Part shown: positions 1-6,600 of the stretch, one piece after another | How positions within the stretch are numbered: the stretch's first letter is position 1 | How the letters are laid out: each line of letters opens with the position of its first letter | Assembly (NCBI GenBank): GCA_949128025.1 | Contig: CASBRD010000329.1 | Coordinates: 1-33,647 of the forward strand | Direction: 5' to 3' | Length of the DNA stretch: 33,647 nucleotides | Source: Oscillatoriales cyanobacterium PMM_0008 | Lineage (GTDB): Bacteria; Cyanobacteriota; Cyanobacteriia; Cyanobacteriales; Aerosakkonemataceae | Notes under the pieces: generated by a model | What the model saw: the letters and a program-made list of their open reading frames with translations, nothing else | Databases searched by the model: none | What the model was told of the DNA's origin: nothing | Made by a program: the position numbers and the translations under genes

Positions 1-403
1 CGTTCGTCGATCGTTCTTGCAAAAAGCGCAAATTCTCCTGATGTTCCTGAGTCAGCAGATAAAGCGCATCCGCAACCACGCGGGTTTGCTGGAGTTCTTG
101 CAGATTTTGGTTCTCAGCTGCGATCGCTTGTTTTAAGTCGTCCAGCTTGGTGGTTTCCGTCGTTAACCGCGTCGAAAGTCCGGTAATAGTATTACCAAAC
201 TCCAATTGCAGATCCGCCAGTCCCCGCACAATCGTATCTGCGGTGTATTGAGAAACCGTTTCCAGAACAGTGCGGTTTTTCTCCTTCTCTGCTTCTTCCT
301 CTTTTGTGGCGACCCGCGACGCAACGTTCCGCCGTTGACTGATAATTTGTTGAAACGCATCAAGAATCTTCGCCTTGCTGTCTTTGGCTGCAATTTGAGT
401 CAT
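1..403 (-). CDS. Coiled-coil hypothetical protein, N-terminal part (3' end outside window)
   Basis: An open frame runs from an ATG at 403-401 on the minus strand off the left edge, giving at least 134 residues without a stop. The protein begins MTQIAAKDSKAKILDAFQQ and is rich in Glu, Lys, Gln and Leu, with two long heptad-like stretches (about residues 30-60 and 85-125), so a helical coiled-coil protein is likely. The frame and amino acid composition favour it over the shorter overlapping frames. No known domain is recognised. It is divergent from the XRE regulator at 576, and the roughly 170 bp between them probably hold both promoters. Function unknown. Confidence 0.7.
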   Translation of the reverse strand, partial: MTQIAAKDSKAKILDAFQQIISQRRNVASRVATKEEEAEKEKNRTVLETVSQYTADTIVRGLADLQLEFGNTITGLSTRLTTETTKLDDLKQAIAAENQNLQELQQTRVVADALYLLTQEHQENLRFLQERSTN

Positions 404-575
404 ATATAATTTTTGCTGCTAGAGTAGGATTGGGATGTAAACTGTGGTTTGCATTTCTTGTCTACTACTCTAACACCAGTTTGCCGCTTATGCAAGATGT
501 AAAGACACAATTTGTAAACTTTAGTTGTCAAAGCCTGGTCACGCCTGATTTCGCACCTCTCACACCTGACTGTAT

Positions 576-944
576 ATGGATGAATTTGCAAGCAAAGTCC
601 GCGATCGCCGCCTCCAGGAAAAACTGAGCCAGCAAGAGTTGGCCGATCGAGTCGGGATCTCCCGCAACTACCTGTCCCAAATCGAACGGGGACAAGCCAC
701 AAACCTCTCCTGGCAACTAATGGAGAAACTGACCTCCATTTTGGGGCTCAAAGGCGATCCAACGGTAACACAAGCAGAAATGGCAGATATTCCCCTCAGT
801 TTGGCTGAATTTGCCAAAGAAGCGGGATTGCCTGCTGATGACACGATCATGCTGGCTCGTTTAAAATACCGAGGACAGCAACCCACCACACCGGAAAAAT
901 GGGAACTGCTCTATAACGTGATCAAGATGACCGTTGGAAAATAA
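576..944 (+). CDS. XRE-family helix-turn-helix regulator
   Basis: A 122-residue protein with a classical XRE/Cro helix-turn-helix near the N-terminus (about residues 10-60; core LSQQELADRVGISRNYLSQI). This fold binds an operator as a dimer. The C-terminal half is helical and unassigned. It is followed after 3 bp by an ImmA/IrrE-like gene. XRE plus ImmA pairs are a known arrangement in which the peptidase-like partner cleaves or inactivates the repressor (ImmR-ImmA, DdrO-IrrE), or they act as a toxin-antitoxin pair. The partner relationship here is inferred from gene order only. The ATG at 576 sits just before the domain. Confidence 0.85.
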   Translation: MDEFASKVRDRRLQEKLSQQELADRVGISRNYLSQIERGQATNLSWQLMEKLTSILGLKGDPTVTQAEMADIPLSLAEFAKEAGLPADDTIMLARLKYRGQQPTTPEKWELLYNVIKMTVGK

Positions 945-947
945 ATA

Positions 948-1829
948 GTGCGTGAGGCTCCACCACCCGCTCAACCCTACCGCCATCCGGGAGAGGCGTT
1001 TTTGTCTGGCTACGGCGCACTCCGTAGCGAGGAGGATGTGTTCGGCTATGTGGAGTTTCTGCGCTGCGAATCGGGGTTGAGCGATCGACCGCCGATCGAT
1101 CTAGAGTGTATCTACCGACACTTTGGCATCCCGACACCTCTGCGTGCTACTCTAGACGAACAGCAAGGCATTTTGGTCGATAGCCGCACGGGAATCATTT
1201 TAATCAAAGAGAATGACCCCATTGTCCGCCAGCGCTTCACCGAGGGGCACGAATTGATGGAACTGCTGTTCGACGCCCACGAACAAGTCAGGATTGGCAG
1301 TTTTCTGCCGAATTGGAGCGGACAGCACAAAGAACGATTGTGCGATCGCGGTGCAGCAGATTTACTGATGCCCCAGTCATCTTTTTTACCTCGGTTGAAA
1401 GAGGTGGGAATTTCCCTGAGTGCGGGGAGAGTTCTGGCGACACTCTACCAAACATCCCTCTTAGCAACTTTGGTGCGAATGATACAGCAGGGTTCTGGGA
1501 ATTATGCTCTAGTAATGTGGCATTGCGCCCTCAAACCAAGGGAAGTGAGGGGACTTTCTGCCACAGTTTCCCAACCTCAAAAAAAGCTGCGGGTTTGGTG
1601 GCGAACTCAGACTTCAGATTGGACTGGGGGGTTTATTCCTAAAGATAAGTCTATTCCTCACGACTCGCTGATTTCCTACGCTTATGTCAGCGGACAACCT
1701 TATAGCGGCATGGAAACAATTCACTTGGGTTGGGGTTTGATTGACTGTCATGTAGAAGCGATGCCGATTCAGATGGGAGATAAGTATTGTGTTTTGTCTC
1801 TTCTACATTCGATCGGGCCTACGATTTGA
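948..1829 (+). CDS. ImmA/IrrE-like protein with altered metal motif
   Basis: A 293-residue protein starting at a GTG 3 bp after the XRE gene, so the two form an operon. Around residues 95-145 it has the ImmA/IrrE (COG2856) pattern: RFTEGHELMELLF, then E129 in KERLCDRGAADLLMP, which matches the usual third metal ligand followed by the LLMP signature. The usual HExxH is HELME here (H101, E102, E105), so the second histidine is a glutamate. The protein may be catalytically weak, use an unusual ligand, or only bind its partner. The C-terminal ~140 residues are unassigned. It could be the response partner of the XRE repressor or the toxin half of a pair. Confidence 0.75.
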   Translation: MREAPPPAQPYRHPGEAFLSGYGALRSEEDVFGYVEFLRCESGLSDRPPIDLECIYRHFGIPTPLRATLDEQQGILVDSRTGIILIKENDPIVRQRFTEGHELMELLFDAHEQVRIGSFLPNWSGQHKERLCDRGAADLLMPQSSFLPRLKEVGISLSAGRVLATLYQTSLLATLVRMIQQGSGNYALVMWHCALKPREVRGLSATVSQPQKKLRVWWRTQTSDWTGGFIPKDKSIPHDSLISYAYVSGQPYSGMETIHLGWGLIDCHVEAMPIQMGDKYCVLSLLHSIGPTI

Positions 1830-1902
1830 TACATTGGCACTAAGTTTAGCTTGAAAAAACAGGAGGCTCTGCCTCGATTATCTTAGTACCATTGGGATTT
1901 GA

Positions 1903-2007
1903 TATAGCAGATTGCAGGTTTATGGAGTACAGTCGATGGAGTAAGCTTTCATTACGCTAATTAAACTACTTACCTTCGTGTATTCTATTTACCTGCAATC
2001 TGCTGTA
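1903..2007. repeat. Long-spaced inverted repeat in intergenic region
   Basis: The arms at 1903-1919 and 1991-2007 are inverted copies (core AGCAGATTGCAGGT and its complement, 14 bp perfect, with outer bases nearly matching). They are separated by about 70 bp without an evident gene. The region 1830-2100 holds nothing else recognised. It resembles a small MITE-like element or a stem-loop at a transcript end. Confidence 0.6.
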
Positions 2008-2100
2008 TTTGAGGACAATTTACCTTAGCTAGGTTTTTTCCCAATAAACCGATAGTTTCTGTCACAAAATCAACATAAATTAACGTCGCGAAAAGTTACA

Positions 2101-2346
2101 CTACGAGTCGGTCATCTTGCCTTTAAGAATGAGGTAAATAGATCCTGGCAACCAGAACAACAGTGCTGTCCCGACTTGGGCAAATTTATGATTGTGGAAA
2201 CTGTCATACAAATAATAAATTGTTGACACCAAACCGATCGCACCAATAATCCGCAACGTAAATGGGTGACTCTGGGGGAAGAAACAGAAGATCGCAATAA
2301 GCTGTCGCGCATCTAAATTGTACTTCGGGACGGGCAGGATGCCCAT
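2101..2346 (-). CDS. Small membrane protein (start uncertain)
   Basis: An 81-residue frame with two hydrophobic segments (about residues 16-45 and 58-75: TLRIIGAIGLVSTIYYLYD and ALLFWLPGSIYLIL) ending KGKMTDS. The predicted N-terminus MGILPVP is read from a stretch (GGGATGGGCATCCTGCCCGT) that looks like a common cyanobacterial intergenic repeat. The true start may therefore be lost or non-standard, and the gene may be a remnant. No family recognised. A second tiny membrane protein lies directly upstream on the same strand. Confidence 0.45.
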   Translation of the reverse strand: MGILPVPKYNLDARQLIAIFCFFPQSHPFTLRIIGAIGLVSTIYYLYDSFHNHKFAQVGTALLFWLPGSIYLILKGKMTDS

Positions 2347-2379
2347 CCCACAAGAATCTTATCAAAGTTGACTGTAAAA

Positions 2380-2553
2380 TTAGATGCACAGCAGCTTAAT
2401 CGCGCACAATCCTACCATCCCTGCTGTACCCCAATAGAACAACGATAGGTTTTCAGGCGGTCTGGTGACTAATATCTCTCGTCCTTGCACAATCAAAGAA
2501 ATACCAGCAAGTATGGAGAGTATTCCCAAAATTATGTAGAAAGTTCTGTTCAT
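2380..2553 (-). CDS. Small membrane protein, 57 residues
   Basis: The minus strand encodes a 57-residue protein from ATG 2553-2551 to TAA 2382-2380. It begins MNRTFYIILGILSILAGISL and ends GLCAIKLLCI. Two hydrophobic segments (about residues 5-23 and 38-57) flank a short polar stretch with REILVTRPPENL, so a two-span inner membrane protein is likely. A degenerate copy of its first codons lies at 4821-4846, which supports the start. Function unknown. Confidence 0.6.
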   Translation of the reverse strand: MNRTFYIILGILSILAGISLIVQGREILVTRPPENLSLFYWGTAGMVGLCAIKLLCI

Positions 2554-2563
2554 TACGTCCTAC

Positions 2564-2914
2564 CTAATGAATAATCTGCCTAGTTATGTCTGATTCTCTC
2601 TCATCTAGTCTTTGAATATTTTCAAGCAGTTCTAACAAACCAACCGTACCCACGAAAAAAGTATATATTCCATATTTTATAGGCATTTGTTTTATTGCTC
2701 CTGCATAATAAGCTGCTATAATTGCCTCAACTAAATGAATTACTATAGCAAAACGCTCAATCCAAAAGACTGGATTTAGAAAGCTTGGCATTCGGCTGTT
2801 GGTTATCAATCCATAAATATTCGCTATTTCCAATCCAATGGCACTGGCAATGAGAACCACAGATATAACTTTGATAAGTCGATATAAATTTGTCTTTGTA
2901 TCCTTTAAATTCAT
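2564..2914 (-). CDS. Multi-span membrane protein, unknown function
   Basis: A 116-residue protein with three to four hydrophobic segments (VISVVLIASAIGLEIANIYG, then IERFAIVIHLVEAIIAAYYA, then GIYTFFVGTVGLLELL) and a charged C-terminus (QRLDERESDITRQIIH). The start at 2914 (MNLKDTKTNLYRLIK) is preferred. The frame stays open to 3016, but that extension is read from a dispersed palindrome (2979-3012) and is probably not translated. Conserved families were not recognised. It may form a small membrane-protein cluster with the two genes downstream. Confidence 0.65.
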   Translation of the reverse strand: MNLKDTKTNLYRLIKVISVVLIASAIGLEIANIYGLITNSRMPSFLNPVFWIERFAIVIHLVEAIIAAYYAGAIKQMPIKYGIYTFFVGTVGLLELLENIQRLDERESDITRQIIH

Positions 2915-2960
2915 ATTTTTTACTAAGTAACTCAAGTTGCTAGTTAGTTCCATTGGTTCT

Positions 2961-3012
2961 TGTTCGGAATGGATAATGGGTACGTTGTTGCGCTTTAGCG
3001 CAACAACGTACC
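2961..3012. repeat. Dispersed palindromic repeat, short-stem copy
   Basis: A perfect 15-bp stem (2979-2993 with 2998-3012; GGTACGTTGTTGCGC) with loop TTTA, preceded by the flank TGTTCGGAATGGATAAT. The same flank and stem recur at 17549-17618 with a longer stem, so this is one family of mobile or amplified palindromes. It forms the artificial 5' extension of the frame of the membrane protein at 2564-2914. Confidence 0.85.
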
Positions 3013-3041
3013 TCAATTATATAACTAGCAACTTGCGTTAA

Positions 3042-3227
3042 TTAGCAAATCTCATCCAACTCGACCCACTCGTCATAGGATGAGTCGTAATCAAGGTAAT
3101 GGATAAAGTATTGCTGACCTTGGATTTTTTCAATTGTCCCGGAATACCACTCCTCCCGATCTTCGTCCCAAACTTTCACTTTTTGACCGACGGCATATCC
3201 ATTTTCATCGGATGAATCACGATCCTG
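3042..3227 (-). pseudogene. Fragment of a Tudor-knot/chromo-like domain protein (no start codon)
   Basis: On the minus strand an open frame of 61 codons ends at TAA 3044-3042. It reads QDRDSSDENGYAVGQKVKVW, then DEDREEWYSGTIEKIQG, then QQYFIHYLDYDSSYDEWVEL. This matches the Tudor-knot/chromobarrel pattern (a VG.KV.., W..A/G.I, Y.VHY.G.....DEWV layout). The frame is bounded upstream by TAG (3230-3228) and TGA with no in-frame ATG or GTG before the domain. The 5' end is therefore missing. The break lies next to a copy of the ilvA 5' end (3247-3310), so one rearrangement may explain both. Confidence 0.6.
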
Positions 3228-3246
3228 CTAAAATCAAAAGGGACTC

Positions 3247-3310
3247 GATCGGCCCTTCGCAGACCTGTTGACCCCATGTTTGACGACTGTTTAGTATAAG
3301 TACTCAGCGT
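3247..3310 (+). pseudogene. Truncated copy of the ilvA upstream region and first codons
   Basis: Bases 3247-3310 align without gaps to 6572-6635, the region just upstream of and inside ilvA (constant offset 3325). The shared blocks include GCCCTTCGCA and ACCCCATGTTT. After the ATG at 3276 the copy reads MFDDCLV then a stop, where ilvA reads MFCDYLVQ. This is a decayed duplicate of the ilvA start, or a conserved leader copied elsewhere. No further ilvA sequence follows. Confidence 0.65.
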
Positions 3311-3376
3311 TTGTGTCGGTTATAGTAATATACCAACCTACGGCAAAATCAGAAAGATCTCAACAATGGAGGGGTT

Positions 3377-3952
3377 ATGTCTAAGCGCAAAAAGCACAAT
3401 CTCCAATGGATTAAGGAAACCCTAGAGCTAAAAGAAGACCACAACTGGAAATCACAGCCAGGAACTCGGATCTTTGTGGCGGGGCGGGGGGCGTTGCGCT
3501 TCGATGTCCCCCAAGATTGGCATTTTGAACCGGATACGAAGTCGTTCCGGTTTCTAGATAAAAAGCCACCGAACGATGATTGTCGCTTAGAAGCTTCTTT
3601 TAATTTACTGCCGCCTGGGGACTGGGCAGATTTTCCGCTGGTTCCGCTATTAAAGCAGGTGGTGCGGGATGATGAGCGAAATGCGATCGAGCAAGGCGAA
3701 ATTATTCGACTCAAGCGCCAAACCGCCCGCATCGTTTGGACTCAATTCAAATTTATCGATCCTCAAGAAAACCGTGAAGCTTATTCCCGAATCTGTATTG
3801 GGCTAGGTTCTGGAGTTCAGTGTTTGATTACTTTTGATTACTGGGTGGACGATGCGGAACGCCTGACCCCAGTATGGGATACGGTGATGGAATCGTTGGT
3901 TCTCGGTTTGTATATCCGCGATCCGCGAACGGGACTGGCATTCCCCGATTAG
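3377..3952 (+). CDS. Conserved hypothetical protein
   Basis: A 191-residue soluble protein with no signal peptide or membrane segment. The start is supported by the Shine-Dalgarno GGAGGGG a few bases before the ATG. The N-terminus is basic (MSKRKKHNLQWIKE). The middle contains FDVPQDWHFEPDTKSFRFLD and later aromatic-rich strands, suggesting an alpha/beta fold. I do not recognise a family. It is monocistronic by appearance, followed by an inverted repeat at 4004-4067. Confidence 0.75.
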   Translation: MSKRKKHNLQWIKETLELKEDHNWKSQPGTRIFVAGRGALRFDVPQDWHFEPDTKSFRFLDKKPPNDDCRLEASFNLLPPGDWADFPLVPLLKQVVRDDERNAIEQGEIIRLKRQTARIVWTQFKFIDPQENREAYSRICIGLGSGVQCLITFDYWVDDAERLTPVWDTVMESLVLGLYIRDPRTGLAFPD

Positions 3953-4003
3953 TAGGTTACCAAATTAATGAAAATAATTTGGTTATTTCGAGTCAGTTAT
4001 GCA

Positions 4004-4067
4004 GTAGGGACACGGCATAATTAAAAATTTGCTATGACCGACATTATTTATCATGCCGTGTCCCTAC
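4004..4067. repeat. Inverted repeat (15-bp perfect arms)
   Basis: The arms GTAGGGACACGGCAT (4004-4018) and its exact complement (4053-4067) enclose a 34-bp AT-rich loop. This is the form of a small cyanobacterial MITE-like palindrome or a transcript-end stem-loop. It lies after the gene at 3377-3952 and before the Uma2 gene. Confidence 0.75.
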
Positions 4068-4148
4068 CATCATAATTCCAAAAGGCAGATTTTTTGCTGA
4101 TAAACCCCGTTTCTGGGTAAGTCCTAAAACTGTGGAGATTAAAATCAA

Positions 4149-4748
4149 ATGGTTATGCAAGCAGAAGATAAAAAATATTACACTCCTGAAGAATACCTCG
4201 ATTTTGAGGTTAACTCGGAAGAACGCCATGAATATATAAACGGGGAGATTGTTCTGATGACTGGTGGAATGCCAAATCACAACCAAATTGCTGGGAATTT
4301 CTATGCTGCTTTAAACTTTGCCCTTAAGCGCCAGCCTTATCGAGTCTTTGTTACAGATCAACGTCTTTGGATTCCGAGAAAACGCATTCATACCTATCCT
4401 GATGTGATGGTAGTTCAAGGTGAGTTGCAATTGCAAGAAGGACGGCGAGACACAATTACTAACCCGTTAATCATCGCTGAGGTTTTGTCCGATTCGACGA
4501 GAAATTATGACAAAGATGCCAAATTTTCGGCTTATCGAACTATTCCTAGCTTTCAAGAATATCTCCTCATCGATCAATATACTATGCACGTCGAGCAGTT
4601 CTTCAAAACGGATAATAAACGTTGGACTTTTTCTGAGTATGATGAGGCTGATGAAACGATTTCGTTAAATTATATTTCTTTTCAAATCACACTGACTGAT
4701 ATTTATGATAAAGTTGAGTTTGAGGTAACACAAAATAACGAGGGTTAG
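4149..4748 (+). CDS. Uma2-family (DUF820) restriction-endonuclease-like protein
   Basis: A 199-residue member of the Uma2/DUF820 family, which has the PD-(D/E)xK nuclease fold and is hugely expanded in cyanobacteria. Visible signature: YTPEEYLDFE at the N-terminus, HEYINGEIVLMTGG with E33, TYPDVMVV with D85, then PLIIAEVLSDSTRNYDKDAK with E111 and K125. Length is typical. The real substrate is not established for the family. It stands alone, unlike the tandem pair at 11-12 kb. A repeat array of CGCAGAT units follows the stop. Confidence 0.9.
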   Translation: MVMQAEDKKYYTPEEYLDFEVNSEERHEYINGEIVLMTGGMPNHNQIAGNFYAALNFALKRQPYRVFVTDQRLWIPRKRIHTYPDVMVVQGELQLQEGRRDTITNPLIIAEVLSDSTRNYDKDAKFSAYRTIPSFQEYLLIDQYTMHVEQFFKTDNKRWTFSEYDEADETISLNYISFQITLTDIYDKVEFEVTQNNEG

Positions 4749-4760
4749 GAAGACTTTTAA

Positions 4761-4800
4761 CCGCAGATGCACGCAAATAAACGCAGATAAACGCAGATAA
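4761..4800. repeat. Short tandem CGCAGAT/CGCAAAT repeat
   Basis: Four degenerate units of the form (A)CGCAGATAA stand in tandem directly after the Uma2 gene. A related copy occurs at 31855-31894 between cas4 and cas1. This is a dispersed short repeat without a coding role. Confidence 0.7.
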
Positions 4801-4820
4801 CAATTATGGATAGGAATCCC

Positions 4821-4846
4821 CAAATATTATAGAAAGTTCTGTTCAT
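4821..4846 (-). pseudogene. Degenerate copy of the 5' end of the 57-residue membrane protein gene
   Basis: The minus strand reads ATGAACAGAACTTTCTATAA from 4846, nearly identical to the start of the gene at 2380-2553 (MNRTFY). Similarity fades after about 25 bases. The rest of the gene is absent. Confidence 0.5.
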
Positions 4847-4891
4847 AATTTTTTAGTCAGTATAATAGACCAAATCTGGAATTAATTCAAT

Positions 4892-5467
4892 ATGCCTGAA
4901 GATCAACTCAATCTCTCGGTTTCATCGATTTTTGTGAACCGCTTTGATGAAGCTACTAATCTGCAAAGTAACGGTAACCATGAGGAGGCTTTAGAAAAAT
5001 ATCAAGCTATATTTAGAGATGAAGATGGTGGAAAAAGTGAACGTGTAATAACAGCAGAATTTTATGCAACAGTTGAGATGCGGAAAGCTTACTGTTTGAT
5101 GGATTTGCAAAAATATCAAGAGGCGAAAGCAATTTTCGAGGAATTGGATGATTTTTTTGCAGGTCAACTCGATATGATCGGTTTATACGATTTTTATTTT
5201 GCCTATGGTAATACACTCGGTAATCTCGGTTTGCTAAAAGAGATGGAAGGTAAAATGGCGCGGGCAATGAATATTGCTGCTGAATATTTGGAAGATGGGG
5301 AGAAATTCCGCAATGTTTGGTATTGGGTGCTTTACTGGGAAGGATTTCATCAAGCTTGGGAATCCTTATCCAAACTTTCTGTTTCTGCGTATGGATTTGG
5401 AGTAGAAAACAACGATTTGGAATTACAGGAGATGGCACTCAAATTTCGCTCAATATTCGCAGATTAG
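4892..5467 (+). CDS. TPR-like helical repeat protein
   Basis: A 191-residue all-helical protein with TPR-like units: RFDEATNLQSNGNHEEALEK (about 18-37), then MRKAYCLMDLQKYQEAKAIF (about 64-83), then FAYGNTLGNLGLLKEMEGKM (about 108-127). Such repeats act as protein-binding scaffolds. No signal peptide or membrane segment is visible. No partner can be deduced from the neighbours. Specific function unknown. Confidence 0.75.
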   Translation: MPEDQLNLSVSSIFVNRFDEATNLQSNGNHEEALEKYQAIFRDEDGGKSERVITAEFYATVEMRKAYCLMDLQKYQEAKAIFEELDDFFAGQLDMIGLYDFYFAYGNTLGNLGLLKEMEGKMARAMNIAAEYLEDGEKFRNVWYWVLYWEGFHQAWESLSKLSVSAYGFGVENNDLELQEMALKFRSIFAD

Positions 5468-5703
5468 CCGATCGCACACTGGGTAGAATTGAATAATCTA
5501 AGTTGATTTTAATTCAACTCACTATTTATGGTCAATGTTAGTGGTAAGTACGGCATGGTGTTGGAAACACGGAGACTGTTGCTCCACTCAATGAAGGGAA
5601 ATATTCTACGTTCCGATCTCTGTTCACCAAAGTAGAATTGCAACAAGCCAATCAATGTACATTAGACATCTCCAGAAATTAAAGGTGCGTTACCTGTAAC
5701 CCT

Positions 5704-5733
5704 TGTAGAGACGTTGCACGCAACGTCTCTACA
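5704..5733. repeat. Palindrome with 14-bp arms
   Basis: TGTAGAGACGTTGC, a 2-base loop (AC), then the exact complement. This looks like a common dispersed palindrome of cyanobacterial genomes. It is not followed by a T-run, so a role as a terminator is not shown. Confidence 0.8.
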
Positions 5734-5754
5734 TTCTTTGAAAGGAGATGTCCA

Positions 5755-5817
5755 ATGAGTCTTCCGGTTCAAGTAAATGTAATGAATGAAACAATGTACA
5801 TTGACCTTTCAAGCTAG
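5755..5817 (+). CDS. Possible 20-residue peptide
   Basis: An ATG lies 7 bases after the strong Shine-Dalgarno AAAGGAG (5741-5747) and opens 20 codons, MSLPVQVNVMNETMYIDLSS, ending in TAG. The only support is the ribosome binding site. It may be a chance ORF or the tail of a decayed gene. Confidence 0.25.
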   Translation: MSLPVQVNVMNETMYIDLSS

Positions 5818-5820
5818 TAT

Positions 5821-6270
5821 CTAGTTGCTAAAAGCATCCTTGATGCTATCAACAGTGCGTTCAATAGCATTTTTGGTGTTGTCTACTGCTTTCTGAGTCC
5901 GAGCCGAATCTTCATCTGCTCTTTTTTCAATTCGAGCCGCATCTGTCTTGGCCTTACGCTCAACGAAACTACCATCGTCATCCGTTGCTTGGTCAACTCG
6001 ATCGGCATTTTTATTGGCGGTGCGCTTGACTTTATCTGCCGTATCTTGAATGAAATCCTTGGTTCGTCCAGCATCTTCACTGGCTTTCTCCTGAACCTTA
6101 GAGCCAGCATCTGCTGCTGCGATTAAGTTTACAGCAGGAGCCGCCATTGCGGCGGTGTTTGAGAAAAACGCACCCTGCCAAACGAAGGCGATCGCGGAAA
6201 GACAAAACAGAGTTGTAGCTATCCAGCGTCCTACAACTGAAAGCCGTTTCGTAAAATAATTCAGTTTCAT
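5821..6270 (-). CDS. Exported or membrane-anchored charged helical protein (LEA-like)
   Basis: A 149-residue protein with an N-terminal signal peptide or anchor (MKLNYFTKRLSVVGRW, a hydrophobic stretch, then AAMAAPAVN as a likely cleavage area near residue 43). The rest is a long, highly charged amphipathic helix rich in Lys, Asp, Ala and Arg, with loose 11-residue periodicity (ADKVKRTANKNADRVDQATD). This resembles LEA-like or low-temperature-induced proteins of cyanobacteria. The ATG at 6270 is preferred over the TTG three codons upstream. Function inferred only. Confidence 0.7.
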   Translation of the reverse strand: MKLNYFTKRLSVVGRWIATTLFCLSAIAFVWQGAFFSNTAAMAAPAVNLIAAADAGSKVQEKASEDAGRTKDFIQDTADKVKRTANKNADRVDQATDDDGSFVERKAKTDAARIEKRADEDSARTQKAVDNTKNAIERTVDSIKDAFSN

Positions 6271-6279
6271 AGAATACAA

Positions 6280-6600
6280 TCTTCATGAGATTTAGCATTC
6301 TATTTTTACTTCATCTGGCTCATTGGTCAAATCGTTCTCCAGATAGAGGTTCTTCCGTCATAAGTTATTAAACGAATTCACTACTTTGATAGATTGAAAG
6401 CGGTGGCTCCCGTATTCGTCCACACCAGTTCCGTTTTCATCCGATAAAAGGGGGCGCGGGTTGTGTCCCGTAAAGGGGACTGGGTAATGCGATCGCGATC
6501 GCACTCTCGCACACTTCTAATCGCCAACCACACCCACAGAACAGCGCCGCAAGTAGCGTAAAATTGTCTTTGATCCGCCCTTCGCACACCCCTTCACCCC
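6280..6600. other. Intergenic region upstream of ilvA
   Basis: This 320-bp stretch lies between the divergent exported protein and ilvA. On the minus strand a gene-like tail ends near 6381 (RAPFYRMKTELVWTNTGA), but no start or domain can be supported, so it may be a relic. The last 30 bases before ilvA are the block duplicated at 3247-3275. No riboswitch or leader peptide for branched-chain amino acids was recognised. Confidence 0.4.

Larger units (their letters stand above)
5468..5820. other. Intergenic region with palindrome and possible peptide gene
   Basis: This 350-bp stretch has no long gene. It contains a palindrome at 5704-5733 and a 20-codon ORF at 5755-5817 (separate entries). An interrupted frame around 5560-5680 reads ETVAPLNEGKYSTFRSLFTK and ends with a stop near 5682. 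It has no clear start and may be a remnant. The element CAATGTACATT occurs twice (about 5655 and 5794). Confidence 0.5.

Noticed and set aside
2915-3016. N-terminal extension of the membrane protein frame to 3016
   Set aside because: The extra residues are translated from a dispersed palindrome and its flank; the ATG at 2914 is a better start.
6381-6587. Minus-strand frame upstream of ilvA as a gene
   Set aside because: Gene-like tail (RAPFYRMKTELVWTNTGA) but no domain, no supported start, and the 5' part is low in coding character. Kept only as a possible relic.
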